Positions 55,191 through 64,000 of a stretch of 64,000 bases of DNA are shown piece by piece. The notes beneath the pieces were generated by a model that saw only the letters and a program-made list of their open reading frames with translations, was not told where the DNA came from and searched no databases. Source of the DNA: Pseudomonas paraeruginosa PA7 (GTDB lineage: Bacteria > Pseudomonadota > Gammaproteobacteria > Pseudomonadales > Pseudomonadaceae); assembly GCF_000017205.1 (NCBI RefSeq), contig NC_009656.1, forward strand, positions 3,352,001 to 3,416,000, in the 5' to 3' direction. A program made the translations under genes and the position numbers. Positions within the stretch are counted from its first letter, which is position 1; every line of letters begins with the position of its first letter.

Positions 55191-56372
55191 TCAGTCGCGG
55201 GCCAGGGTCAGGGCGACGCCCTGGCCGCCGCCGATGCACAGGGTGGCGAGGCCCTTCTTCGCGTCGCGACGGATCATCTCGTGCAGCAGGGTCACCAGCA
55301 CCCGGCAGCCGGACGCGCCGATCGGGTGGCCAAGGGCGATGGCGCCGCCGTTGACGTTGACCCGGGCGGCATCCCAGCCCAGTTCCCGGCCCACCGCCAG
55401 GGACTGCGCGGCGAAGGCTTCGTTGGCCTCGATCAGGTCCAGTTGCTCCAGGCTCCAGCCGGCCTTGTCCAGCGCGCGCCGGGTGGCGGAGACCGGGCCG
55501 ATGCCCATGATCGCCGGGTCGACCCCGGCGCTGGCGTAGCTGGCGATCCGCGCCAGCACCGGCAGCCCCAGGGCCTTGGCCTTGGCCGCGCTCATCAGCA
55601 ACACCGCGGCGGCGCCGTCGTTGAGGCTGGAGGCGTTGCCGGCGGTGACGCTGCCGTCCTTCCTGAAGGCCGGCTTGAGCTTGGCCAGGGCCTCGACGGT
55701 GGTGCCGGCGCGCGGCTGCTCGTCGGTGTCGAAGCTCAGCGGCTCGCCCTTGCGCTGCGGGACCTGGATCGGCGTGATCTCGTCGCGGAAGCGCCCGCCC
55801 TCGATGGCGGCGATGGCCTTCTGCTGCGAAGCGGCGGCGAAGGCGTCCTGCTCCTCGCGGGTCAGGCCATACTTCTCCGCCAGGTTCTCGGCGGTGATGC
55901 CCATGTGGTAGTCGTTGAAGGCGTCCCACAGGCCGTCCTCGATCATGCTGTCGACCAGCTTCGCATGGCCCATGCGCAGGCCGGTGCGGGCGCCGGGCAT
56001 GACGTAGGGCGCCAGGCTCATGTTCTCCTGGCCGCCGGCGACGATCACCTCGGCGTCGCCGCAGCGGATCGCCTGGGCGCCCAGGTGCAGGGCCTTGAGG
56101 CCGGAGCCGCAGACCTTGTTCAGGGTCATGGCCGGTACGCCGACCGGCAGGCCGGCCTTGATCGCCGCCTGGCGCGCCGGGTTCTGCCCGGACCCGGCGG
56201 TGAGCACCTGGCCGAGGATCACTTCGTCGACCTGGCCGGCATCGAGACCGGTCTGTTCGAGCAGGCGGCGGATCACCGCGGCGCCCAGCTCGGGGGCGGG
56301 AATGCCGGCCAGCGAGCCCTGGAAGCTGCCGACGGCGGTGCGGGTGGCGGCGACGATGACGACGTCTTGCAT
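55191..56372 (-). CDS. atoB: Acetyl-CoA acetyltransferase
   Basis: The protein has 393 residues in the thiolase family: acyl-accepting Cys in [14 protein letters not shown], His in [13 protein letters not shown] and Cys in [14 protein letters not shown]. It cleaves acetoacetyl-CoA to two acetyl-CoA. It lies 150 bp downstream of dhcB, with a strong hairpin in the gap. With dhcAB it completes acetoacetate catabolism. Confidence 0.95.
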   Translation of the reverse strand: MQDVVIVAATRTAVGSFQGSLAGIPAPELGAAVIRRLLEQTGLDAGQVDEVILGQVLTAGSGQNPARQAAIKAGLPVGVPAMTLNKVCGSGLKALHLGAQAIRCGDAEVIVAGGQENMSLAPYVMPGARTGLRMGHAKLVDSMIEDGLWDAFNDYHMGITAENLAEKYGLTREEQDAFAAASQQKAIAAIEGGRFRDEITPIQVPQRKGEPLSFDTDEQPRAGTTVEALAKLKPAFRKDGSVTAGNASSLNDGAAAVLLMSAAKAKALGLPVLARIASYASAGVDPAIMGIGPVSATRRALDKAGWSLEQLDLIEANEAFAAQSLAVGRELGWDAARVNVNGGAIALGHPIGASGCRVLVTLLHEMIRRDAKKGLATLCIGGGQGVALTLARD

Positions 56373-56472
56373 GGATGGTTCTCCTGGATTCGCCCGTGGC
56401 CGGGCCGAATCGCTGCGGGTGGACGTAGGGGTGGATCGCTGCCCTATCCTACGCCCTCTGGAAAGGGACGGA

Positions 56473-56513
56473 CCGCGCGGCCGGCGCCTTGCGTGGAAGC
56501 GCCAGCCGCGCGG
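56473..56513 (-). promoter_or_regulatory. Long GC hairpin between dhcB and atoB
   Basis: The 15-bp arms CCGCGCGGCCGGCGC (56473-56487) and GCGCCAGCCGCGCGG (56499-56513) differ by one pair. It may protect the dhcAB message or attenuate. A REP-like GTAGG...CCTACG element lies just beside it (56425-56456). Confidence 0.6.
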
Positions 56514-56522
56514 GCCGGGGAC

Positions 56523-57179
56523 TCAGAAGCTCATTTCCGGCACGTGCTCGGGGACGATCAGCTTGCCGGCGGTCTTCGCCACGATCTCCTCGACGCTGAC
56601 CCCGGGGGCGCGCTCGCGGAGGATGAAGGCGCCGTCCTCGATCTCCAGGTAGGCCAGGTCGGTGAGCACCTTGCGGATGCAGCCGCAACCGGTCAGCGGC
56701 AGGGTGCAGTACGGCAGCAGCTTGGACTCGCCGTCCTTGGAGGCATGGGTCATGGTGACGATGATGTTCTCCGCGCCGGCCACCAGGTCCATGGCGCCGC
56801 CCATGCCCTTGACCAGCTTGCCGGGGATCATCCAGGAAGCGATGTTGCCGCGCACGTCCACCTCGAAGGCGCCGAGCACGGTGAGATCGACATGGCCGCC
56901 ACGGATCATGGCGAAGGACTGCGCCGAGTCGAAGATCGACGCGCCGACGCGGGCGGTCACGGTCTGCTTGCCGGCGTTGATCATGTCCGCGTCGACTTCC
57001 GCCTCGCTGGGAAACGCGCCCATGCCGAGCAGGCCGTTCTCCGACTGGAGCATCACGTCGATGCCCTCCGGCACGTAGTTGGCCACCAGGGTCGGGATGC
57101 CGATGCCGAGGTTGACGTAGTAGCCGTCCTTCAATTCGCGCGCCACGCGCTGCGCCATCTGTTCGCGGGTAAGTGCCAT
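56523..57179 (-). CDS. dhcB: 3-oxoacid/dehydrocarnitine CoA-transferase, subunit B
   Basis: About 218 residues. Family I CoA-transferase beta subunit: LGIGIPTLVANYVPEGIDVMLQSENGLLGMG contains the catalytic glutamate in SENGLLG, and GGAMDLVAGAENIIVTMTHASKDG is typical. It moves CoA from succinyl-CoA to a 3-oxoacid such as acetoacetate or dehydrocarnitine. ATG 57179 (MALTREQMAQRVA) is the family start; the frame is open to 57494 in shadow sequence. dhcA lies 34 bp upstream. Confidence 0.93.
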   Translation of the reverse strand: MALTREQMAQRVARELKDGYYVNLGIGIPTLVANYVPEGIDVMLQSENGLLGMGAFPSEAEVDADMINAGKQTVTARVGASIFDSAQSFAMIRGGHVDLTVLGAFEVDVRGNIASWMIPGKLVKGMGGAMDLVAGAENIIVTMTHASKDGESKLLPYCTLPLTGCGCIRKVLTDLAYLEIEDGAFILRERAPGVSVEEIVAKTAGKLIVPEHVPEMSF

Positions 57180-57213
57180 CTGGGGAAACCTCTTGTCGTT
57201 GTAGCGGCCGCCG

Positions 57214-57912
57214 TCAGGCGCGCAGCGTGCGTTTCTCGATGCGTTTCTCGAACCGACCCTGGATGATCCGGTCGACGTAGATGCCGGGGGTGTGGATCTG
57301 CGTCGGGTCCAGTTCGCCGGGTTCGACGATCTCCTCCACCTCGACCACCGTGATGCGCCCGGCGGTGGCGACCAGCGGGTTGAAGTTCTGCGCGGTGTGG
57401 CGATAGACGACGTTGCCGAAATGGTCGGCCTTCCAGCCCTTGACGATGGCGAAGTCGCCGGTGATGGCCGGTTCGAGGATGTAGTGGCGGCCATTGAACT
57501 CGCGTGCCTCCTTGCCCTCGGCGACCGGGGTGCCGTAGCCGGTGGCGGTGAAGAAGGCCGGGATGCCGGCGCCGCCGGCGCGGATCTTCTCGGCCAGCGA
57601 GCCCTGGGGGGTCAGTTCGACCTCCAGCTCGCCGCTGAGCAGTTGCTGCTCGAATAGGGCGTTCTCGCCGACGTAGGACGCGATCATCTTGCGGATCTGC
57701 CGGTCCTCCAGCAGCACCCCGAGGCCGAAGCCATCGACGCCGCAGTTGTTCGAGACCACCGTGAGGTCCCTGACCCCGCGCCGGCGGATTTCCGCGATCA
57801 GGTTCTCGGGGATCCCGCAGAGGCCGAAGCCCCCGGCGAGGACGGTCATGCCGTCGGTCAGGCCTTCGAGGGCCTCTTCGTAACTGCCTACTCGCTTGTC
57901 GAGTCCGCTCAT
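57214..57912 (-). CDS. dhcA: 3-oxoacid/dehydrocarnitine CoA-transferase, subunit A
   Basis: The protein has 232 residues. [13 protein letters not shown] is the glycine-rich CoA-binding motif of family I alpha subunits, and [30 protein letters not shown] and [19 protein letters not shown] are conserved. It pairs with DhcB. By neighbourhood (divergent LysR regulator) it matches the P. aeruginosa dhcA gene for carnitine catabolism, but activity on acetoacetate is also plausible given atoB and atoE. Confidence 0.93.
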   Translation of the reverse strand: MSGLDKRVGSYEEALEGLTDGMTVLAGGFGLCGIPENLIAEIRRRGVRDLTVVSNNCGVDGFGLGVLLEDRQIRKMIASYVGENALFEQQLLSGELEVELTPQGSLAEKIRAGGAGIPAFFTATGYGTPVAEGKEAREFNGRHYILEPAITGDFAIVKGWKADHFGNVVYRHTAQNFNPLVATAGRITVVEVEEIVEPGELDPTQIHTPGIYVDRIIQGRFEKRIEKRTLRA

Positions 57913-58043
57913 GCTGCTGTGCCTCTTCCGGCTCTTGTGATTGTGCGTGCGGCAGTCCGACTGCCGGGTCGCACAGAGCTTCTCCGCTGCGGACTGATTT
58001 GTTAAGTTTGTTTTTCCAATCCATTGATGAGAAAAACAAATAA
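57913..58043. promoter_or_regulatory. Divergent dhcA/dhcR control region with long inverted repeat
   Basis: TTTGTTTTTC (58007-58016) and GAAAAACAAA (58031-58040) are perfect 10-bp arms separated by 14 bases, with the right arm ending three bases before the dhcR ATG. The centre contains CCATTGATGA. The arm spacing and AT-richness fit a LysR-type binding site for DhcR. Confidence 0.75.
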
Positions 58044-58964
58044 ATGACCGTCAAGCAGTTGCGCGCCTTCCTCGCCGTGGCGCAGAGCCTCAGCTTCGCC
58101 CAGGCCGGCGAACGCCTGCACCTCTCCCAGCCGGCCCTGAGCCTGGCGATCAAGAGCCTGGAGGAAAGCCTCGGCGGTGCGCTGCTGGAACGTACCACCC
58201 GCAGCGTCAGCCTCACCCCCGAGGGCGAGGCCCTGCTGCCGTTGGCGCAGCGCCTGCTGGCCGACTGGGACAACACCGAGGAATTGCTGCGCCAGCACTT
58301 CACCCTGCAACTGGGCAAGGTCTCCATCGCCGCCATGCCCTCCTTCGCCGGCAACCTGCTGCCGCTGGTATTGAAGACCTTTCGCGAGCGCCACCCGCGG
58401 GTCAACGTGGCGGTGCACGACGTGATCAACGAGCAGGTGCTGGAGATGGTCCGCAACCGGCGCGTCGAGCTGGGCATCGCCTTCGAGCCGGAGTTCCTGG
58501 AAAACCTCGAATTCACCCCGTTCTACAACGACCGCTTCGTCGCCGTGGTGCCGGCCGGCTCGCCGCTGGTCGGGCGGGAGCGGATCAGTTGGCGCGAACT
58601 GCTCGGCGAGCCCTTCATCACCCTGCAACGCCCCTCGGCGGTGCGCCTGCTCCTGGAAGAAAGCGTGGCCGCCGAGCACGGCCGCCTGCCGGTGGCGTTC
58701 GAGAGCCACCAACTGGTCACGGTCGGGCGGATGGTCGCCCAGGGCCTCGGTGTCAGCGCCGTGCCGACCCTGTGCATCCAGCAGATGCGGGAACTCGGCG
58801 CGCGCTGCCTGCCGCTCTATGCGCCGCAGGTGCAGCGCCGGGTCGGCCTGCTGCGGCTGAGCGAGCACAAGCTGTCCACCGCCGCCCAGGCCCTCAGCGA
58901 CGTGCTGCTGCATGGCACCGACTGGCGCTCGCTGGCGCTGCCCGAAGACCAGTCCGGCGATTGA
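58044..58964 (+). CDS. dhcR: LysR-family regulator DhcR
   Basis: 306 residues. The N-terminal LysR winged helix ([39 protein letters not shown] is split here) is followed by a periplasmic-binding-like effector domain (about 90-300). It is divergent from dhcA; in P. aeruginosa the LysR gene at this position (dhcR) activates dhcAB. The inverted repeat between them is the likely binding site. Confidence 0.92.
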   Translation: MTVKQLRAFLAVAQSLSFAQAGERLHLSQPALSLAIKSLEESLGGALLERTTRSVSLTPEGEALLPLAQRLLADWDNTEELLRQHFTLQLGKVSIAAMPSFAGNLLPLVLKTFRERHPRVNVAVHDVINEQVLEMVRNRRVELGIAFEPEFLENLEFTPFYNDRFVAVVPAGSPLVGRERISWRELLGEPFITLQRPSAVRLLLEESVAAEHGRLPVAFESHQLVTVGRMVAQGLGVSAVPTLCIQQMRELGARCLPLYAPQVQRRVGLLRLSEHKLSTAAQALSDVLLHGTDWRSLALPEDQSGD

Positions 58965-59031
58965 GGCAGGCGCCGCCGCGGGCGGTTATGCTTGGCGCAT
59001 GGGTCAGAACGACAAGAAGGACGGACACGCC

Positions 59032-60987
<1,956 letters not shown>

Positions 60988-61005
60988 AGCCACGGCGGGC
61001 CTGGG

Positions 61006-61011
61006 CTAGAA
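61006..61011 (+). promoter_or_regulatory. -10 element before ppiC
   Basis: TAGAAT in the sequence GGGCTAGAATGCGC is a strong -10; the 38-bp spacing to ATG 61044, with AGAAGG, fits a short leader. Confidence 0.5.
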
Positions 61012-61043
61012 TGCGCGTTCCGTTTCCCGCAGAAGGTAATCCC

Positions 61044-61322
61044 ATGCCTGTCGCCATGGCCCGCCACATCCTGGTCAAGACCGCCGCCGAGGCCGAGCAA
61101 CTGAAGCAGCGCCTGGCCAGGGGCGAGGACTTCGCCACGCTGGCCAGGAAGCATTCGACCTGCCCGTCCGGCAAGCGTGGCGGCGACCTCGGCGAGGTGC
61201 GCCCGGGACAGATGGTCCGGCCGATCGACAATGCGATCTTCAGAAAGCCCGTGGGCGTACTCCAGGGTCCGCTGAAGAGCCAGTTCGGCTACCATCTCCT
61301 GGAAGTGTACTTCCGCGACTGA
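61044..61322 (+). CDS. ppiC: Peptidyl-prolyl cis-trans isomerase (parvulin, PpiC)
   Basis: 92 residues, the classical single-domain parvulin size. The conserved blocks ARHILVKTAAEAEQLKQRL, GEDFATLARKHSTCPSGKRGGDLG and SQFGYHLLEV give the active-site histidines and the Cys-like residue. No signal peptide, so cytoplasmic. It speeds proline isomerisation in protein folding. AGAAGG precedes ATG 61044; the YjbR-type gene follows after 18 bp. Confidence 0.95.
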   Translation: MPVAMARHILVKTAAEAEQLKQRLARGEDFATLARKHSTCPSGKRGGDLGEVRPGQMVRPIDNAIFRKPVGVLQGPLKSQFGYHLLEVYFRD

Positions 61323-61340
61323 CCCGCCACCGGAGCGTCC

Positions 61341-61697
61341 ATGACCGCCGACCAGATCGCCACCTTCTGCCTGCAACTGCCCGGTGCCCGGGAAGACCTC
61401 AAGTGGGGGTCGAACCGGGTGTTCTCGGTGGCCGGCAACAAGATGTTCGCCATCCTCGACTTCGTCGACAAGGACGGCGGCCTGGCCTTCAAGGTCGGCA
61501 GCGAGCTGTTCCTCGGCTATGTCGACCGCCCCGGCATCCGTCCGGCACCCTACCTGGCGCGGGCGCACTGGATCGTGATGGCGCGTCCCTACCCGATGAA
61601 GGCCGCCGAGCTGCGCGAGGCCCTGGTCCGCTCCCATCAGCTAGTGGTGGCGCGCCTGCCCAGGCGCCAGCGCCTCGGCCTGGTACTCGACGCATGA
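61341..61697 (+). CDS. MmcQ/YjbR-family protein
   Basis: 118 residues of the CyaY-like YjbR fold: CLQLPGAREDLKWGSNRVFSVAGNKMFA at the start and AHWIVMARPYPM near the end are diagnostic. These proteins are thought to bind DNA or act as accessory factors in stress; the role here is unknown. Its stop overlaps the start of the next gene (ATGA). Confidence 0.88.
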   Translation: MTADQIATFCLQLPGAREDLKWGSNRVFSVAGNKMFAILDFVDKDGGLAFKVGSELFLGYVDRPGIRPAPYLARAHWIVMARPYPMKAAELREALVRSHQLVVARLPRRQRLGLVLDA

Positions 61698-62257
61698 GCG
61701 GCGAGCGTCTGTACACCTGGGCTGGCCTGTGGCGCTCGCCGTCGTCCAGCTGGGAGGCCCTGCGCCTGGAGCACGACCAGGCGGAAAGCCAGTTGCGCGC
61801 ACCCGACGAACGCAGCGGACTGCCCTACCAGCTGGACTACCGGCTGCGCTGGGACGCCGGCTGGCATCTGCGCGAAGCGGTGTTCCACGTCGAAAGCGAG
61901 ACCGGGGTGCGCAAGCTGCACCTGCTCGCCGATGGCCGCGGCCACTGGCAGGACGGCGACGGCGAAGCGCTGCCGGCGTTCGACGGCTGCCTGGACATCG
62001 ACCTCTGGCCAAGTCCCTTCACCAACACCTTCCCGATCCGTCGCCTGGGCCTGGCCGATGGCCAGCGCGCGGAAATCCGCGTCCTCTACATCGAGGCCCC
62101 GGCCCTGGAGCCGCGCAGCATGCGCCAGGCCTACACGCGCCTGGACGCCGGCCACTATCTTTACGAGAACCTCGAAGGCAGCGCGTTCAAGGCGGTGCTG
62201 CTGGTCGACGAACAAGGGCTGGTGATCGACTACCCGGGCCTCTTCCAGCGCCTCTGA
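61694..62257 (+). CDS. Putative glycolipid-binding domain protein
   Basis: About 187 residues. The beta-rich sequence (RLEHDQAESQLRAPDE; LDIDLWPSPFTNTFPIRRLGL; HYLYENLEGSAFKAVL) fits the PF06475-type glycolipid-binding family as I recall it. No signal peptide. The four-base overlap with the YjbR gene shows co-translation. Function unproven. Confidence 0.75.
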   Translation: MSGERLYTWAGLWRSPSSSWEALRLEHDQAESQLRAPDERSGLPYQLDYRLRWDAGWHLREAVFHVESETGVRKLHLLADGRGHWQDGDGEALPAFDGCLDIDLWPSPFTNTFPIRRLGLADGQRAEIRVLYIEAPALEPRSMRQAYTRLDAGHYLYENLEGSAFKAVLLVDEQGLVIDYPGLFQRL

Positions 62258-62381
62258 ACGTACCTGCGCCACGCGCCGCGCGCCGCTGATCGCCCGGCGA
62301 ATCCGTTAGCCTGCTTTCATTCCTCATCGGCAACGGTCATCATGGCGAACCGCGACAACCCACTGCGACCGCGTTTCCCAC

Positions 62382-63590
62382 ATGTCCGTCGATATCCCCC
62401 CCATCCCGCCGGCGCAAGACAGCGCGCGGCAGAACGTCACCCTGCAGATCGTCTCGGTGGTGCTGTTCACCTTCATCGGCTACCTGACCATCGGCATTCC
62501 GCTGGCGGTGCTGCCCGGCTACGTGCACGACGACCTCGGCTACGGCTCGGTGCTGGCCGGCCTGGTGATCAGCGTGCAGTACCTCGCCACCCTGCTCGCC
62601 CGGCCCTACGCCGGGCGCGTCATCGACGGCCTCGGGCCGAAGCGCGCGGTGCTCTACGGCATGGCCGGCAGCGCCGCGAGCGGGCTGTTCATGCTGCTCT
62701 CGGTGGCGTTCCAGGGCTGGCCGGCGCTGAGCCTGGCCAGCCTGCTGGTCGGCCGCCTGGTGCTCGGCGCGGCGGAAAGCCTGGTCGGCTCGGCGGCGAT
62801 CGGCTGGGGCATCGGCCGGGTCGGCGCGCCGCACACCGCCAAGGTGATTTCCTGGAACGGTATCGCCAGCTACGGCGCCATCGCCCTCGGCGCGCCGCTA
62901 GGGGTATTGCTGGTGCAATGGCTGGGACTGTGGAGCATGGGCGCGGCGATCGTCCTGCTCGGGCTGCTCGGCTTCGCCCTGGCCTGGCCGAAGCTGCCGG
63001 CGCCGCTGGTGCACGGCGAACGCCTGCCGTTCCACCATGTGCTCGGCCGGGTCACCCCGCACGGCATGGGCCTGGCGCTGGGCGCGATCGGTTTCGGCAC
63101 CATCGCCACCTTCATCACCCTCTACTACGCCAGCCGTGGCTGGGCCCACGCGGTGCTCTGCCTGAGCGCCTTCGGCGGCTGCTTCATCGGCGCCCGGCTG
63201 CTGTTCGCCAATAGCATCAACCGGCTCGGTGGCTTCCGCGTGGCGATCGTCTGCCTCGGCATCGAAAGCCTCGGCCTGCTGTTGCTGTGGAGCGCGCCGA
63301 ACCCCTGGATCGGCCTGGCCGGCGCGGCGCTCACCGGCTTCGGCTTCTCCCTGGTGTTCCCGGCCTTCGGCGTGGAAGCGGTGAACCTGGTGCCGGCTTC
63401 CAACCGCGGCGCGGCGCTGGGTGCCTACTCACTGTTCGTCGACCTGTCGCTGGGCGTCACCGGGCCGCTGGTGGGCTTCGTCGCCAACCTGTTCGGCTTC
63501 CGCTCGATCTTCCTCTTCGCCTGCCTGGCCGCGCTCAGCGGGCTGGCCCTGGCCGTCGCGCTGCACCGGCGCAGCCGCCGGCCCGGCTAG
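62382..63590 (+). CDS. MFS transporter (YhhS/arabinose-efflux type)
   Basis: The protein has 402 residues and 12 hydrophobic segments. [21 protein letters not shown], the [20 protein letters not shown] loop 2-3 motif and the [32 protein letters not shown] region (split in the family) are typical of the YhhS subfamily. Substrate unknown. Its stop overlaps the stop of the receiver-domain gene on the other strand by three bases. Confidence 0.88.
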
Positions 63591-64000
63591 GGCCTGCCAC
63601 CGTCTCCGGCGCCGCGGGGAGCGCCCTGGGCCTCGCCGAGCAAGGCGCTTAGGGCGGCACGCAGCTTGCCGGGCTTCAGCGGCTTGTTCAGCAGCGGCAC
63701 GCCCAGTCGATTCAGCGCGCGACGGCAGTCGTCGCTGCGGTCGGCGGTGATCATCACCGCCGGGATAGCGGCGCCGTAGTCCCCGCGCAACGCGCCCAGC
63801 AACTGGCAGCCGGTGGCGCCGTGATCGAGATGGTAATCGGCGAGGATCACGTCGGGCGCGCGTCCGCCGAGCACCCGCCGGGCGCTTTCCAGGTCGCTGG
63901 CGGTGAGCACTTCGCAGCCCCACTGGCCGAGCAGCGCGGCCATGCTGAAGAGAATCTCGGTCTCGTTATCCACCACCAGCAGCCGCCTTCCCGGCAGCGG
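63587..64000 (-). CDS. Receiver-domain end of a hybrid sensor kinase (5' part outside window)
   Basis: 138 residues are visible and the frame is open at the window's right edge, so the start lies beyond it. It is a complete CheY-like receiver domain: acidic pair in LVVDNETEI, phospho-acceptor Asp in VILADYHLD, Thr in VMITAD and Lys in LNKPLKPG. By gene order it is the C-terminus of the ErcS-type hybrid histidine kinase (PA1992 as I recall). Kinase and input domains lie outside the window. Confidence 0.85.

Overview
The window is high-GC chromosomal DNA from the Pseudomonas aeruginosa group. Gene order (gor, galU, ugd, mexZ-mexXY, liuRABCDE, hmgA-fahA-maiA, hbcR-gntP-bdhA, atoB-dhcAB-dhcR, ppiC) matches what I recall of the P. 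aeruginosa PAO1 PA2047 to PA1992 interval, read backwards. The mexXY operon carries its own outer-membrane gene, oprA, and many residues differ from PAO1. Together these point to the PA7-like lineage (P. paraeruginosa) rather than a PAO1-type strain; this is inference from memory. I see no rRNA, tRNA, CRISPR, complete IS or prophage.

Left third (1-27029). It opens with the truncated 3' part of an AraC regulator. Then come a secreted HExxH protein, an orphan YidD, a periplasmic DUF3857/transglutaminase protein, an RluA-type pseudouridine synthase, SstT, a polyamine permease with a glutamate-polyamine ligase, AzlCD, a ThDP enzyme, and a Fur-boxed siderophore-interacting protein with a methyltransferase. 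Next are a MocR regulator, two tiny overlapping genes (DUF1127 and a zinc ribbon), and two consecutive Sec-exported proteins, the second with a zinc-deaminase motif. An Lrp regulator, a BASS-type transporter, glutathione reductase, a glyoxalase-fold protein, GalU and Ugd close this part.

Middle (27030-47450). mexZ is frameshifted next to an intact mexX-mexY-oprA efflux operon. liuR and liuABCDE form the leucine/acyclic-terpene pathway, followed by an IclR regulator (hmgR type) divergent from the homogentisate operon hmgA-fahA-maiA and an aromatic-acid MFS transporter.

Right third (47451-64000). This is a ketone-body and carnitine-derived carbon neighbourhood. An enhancer-binding protein (HbcR type) has palindromic UAS sites and a sigma-54 promoter in front of gntP-bdhA. 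Convergent to it are dhcA-dhcB-atoB-atoE with divergent dhcR, then acetoacetyl-CoA synthetase, PpiC, three small genes, an MFS transporter and the receiver end of a sensor kinase. Between convergent bdhA and the atoE-type gene sits an AT-richer cassette (about 51.5-53.36 kb) of three genes: RraA-like, a prephenate dehydratase/BacA-like small protein and a single-domain cupin. It has its own promoter-like sequence and a leader that can fold over the first start codon. It ends in a cluster of REP-like repeats. I regard this cassette and the secreted deaminase-like pair at 17.8-19.7 kb as the best candidates for undescribed systems.
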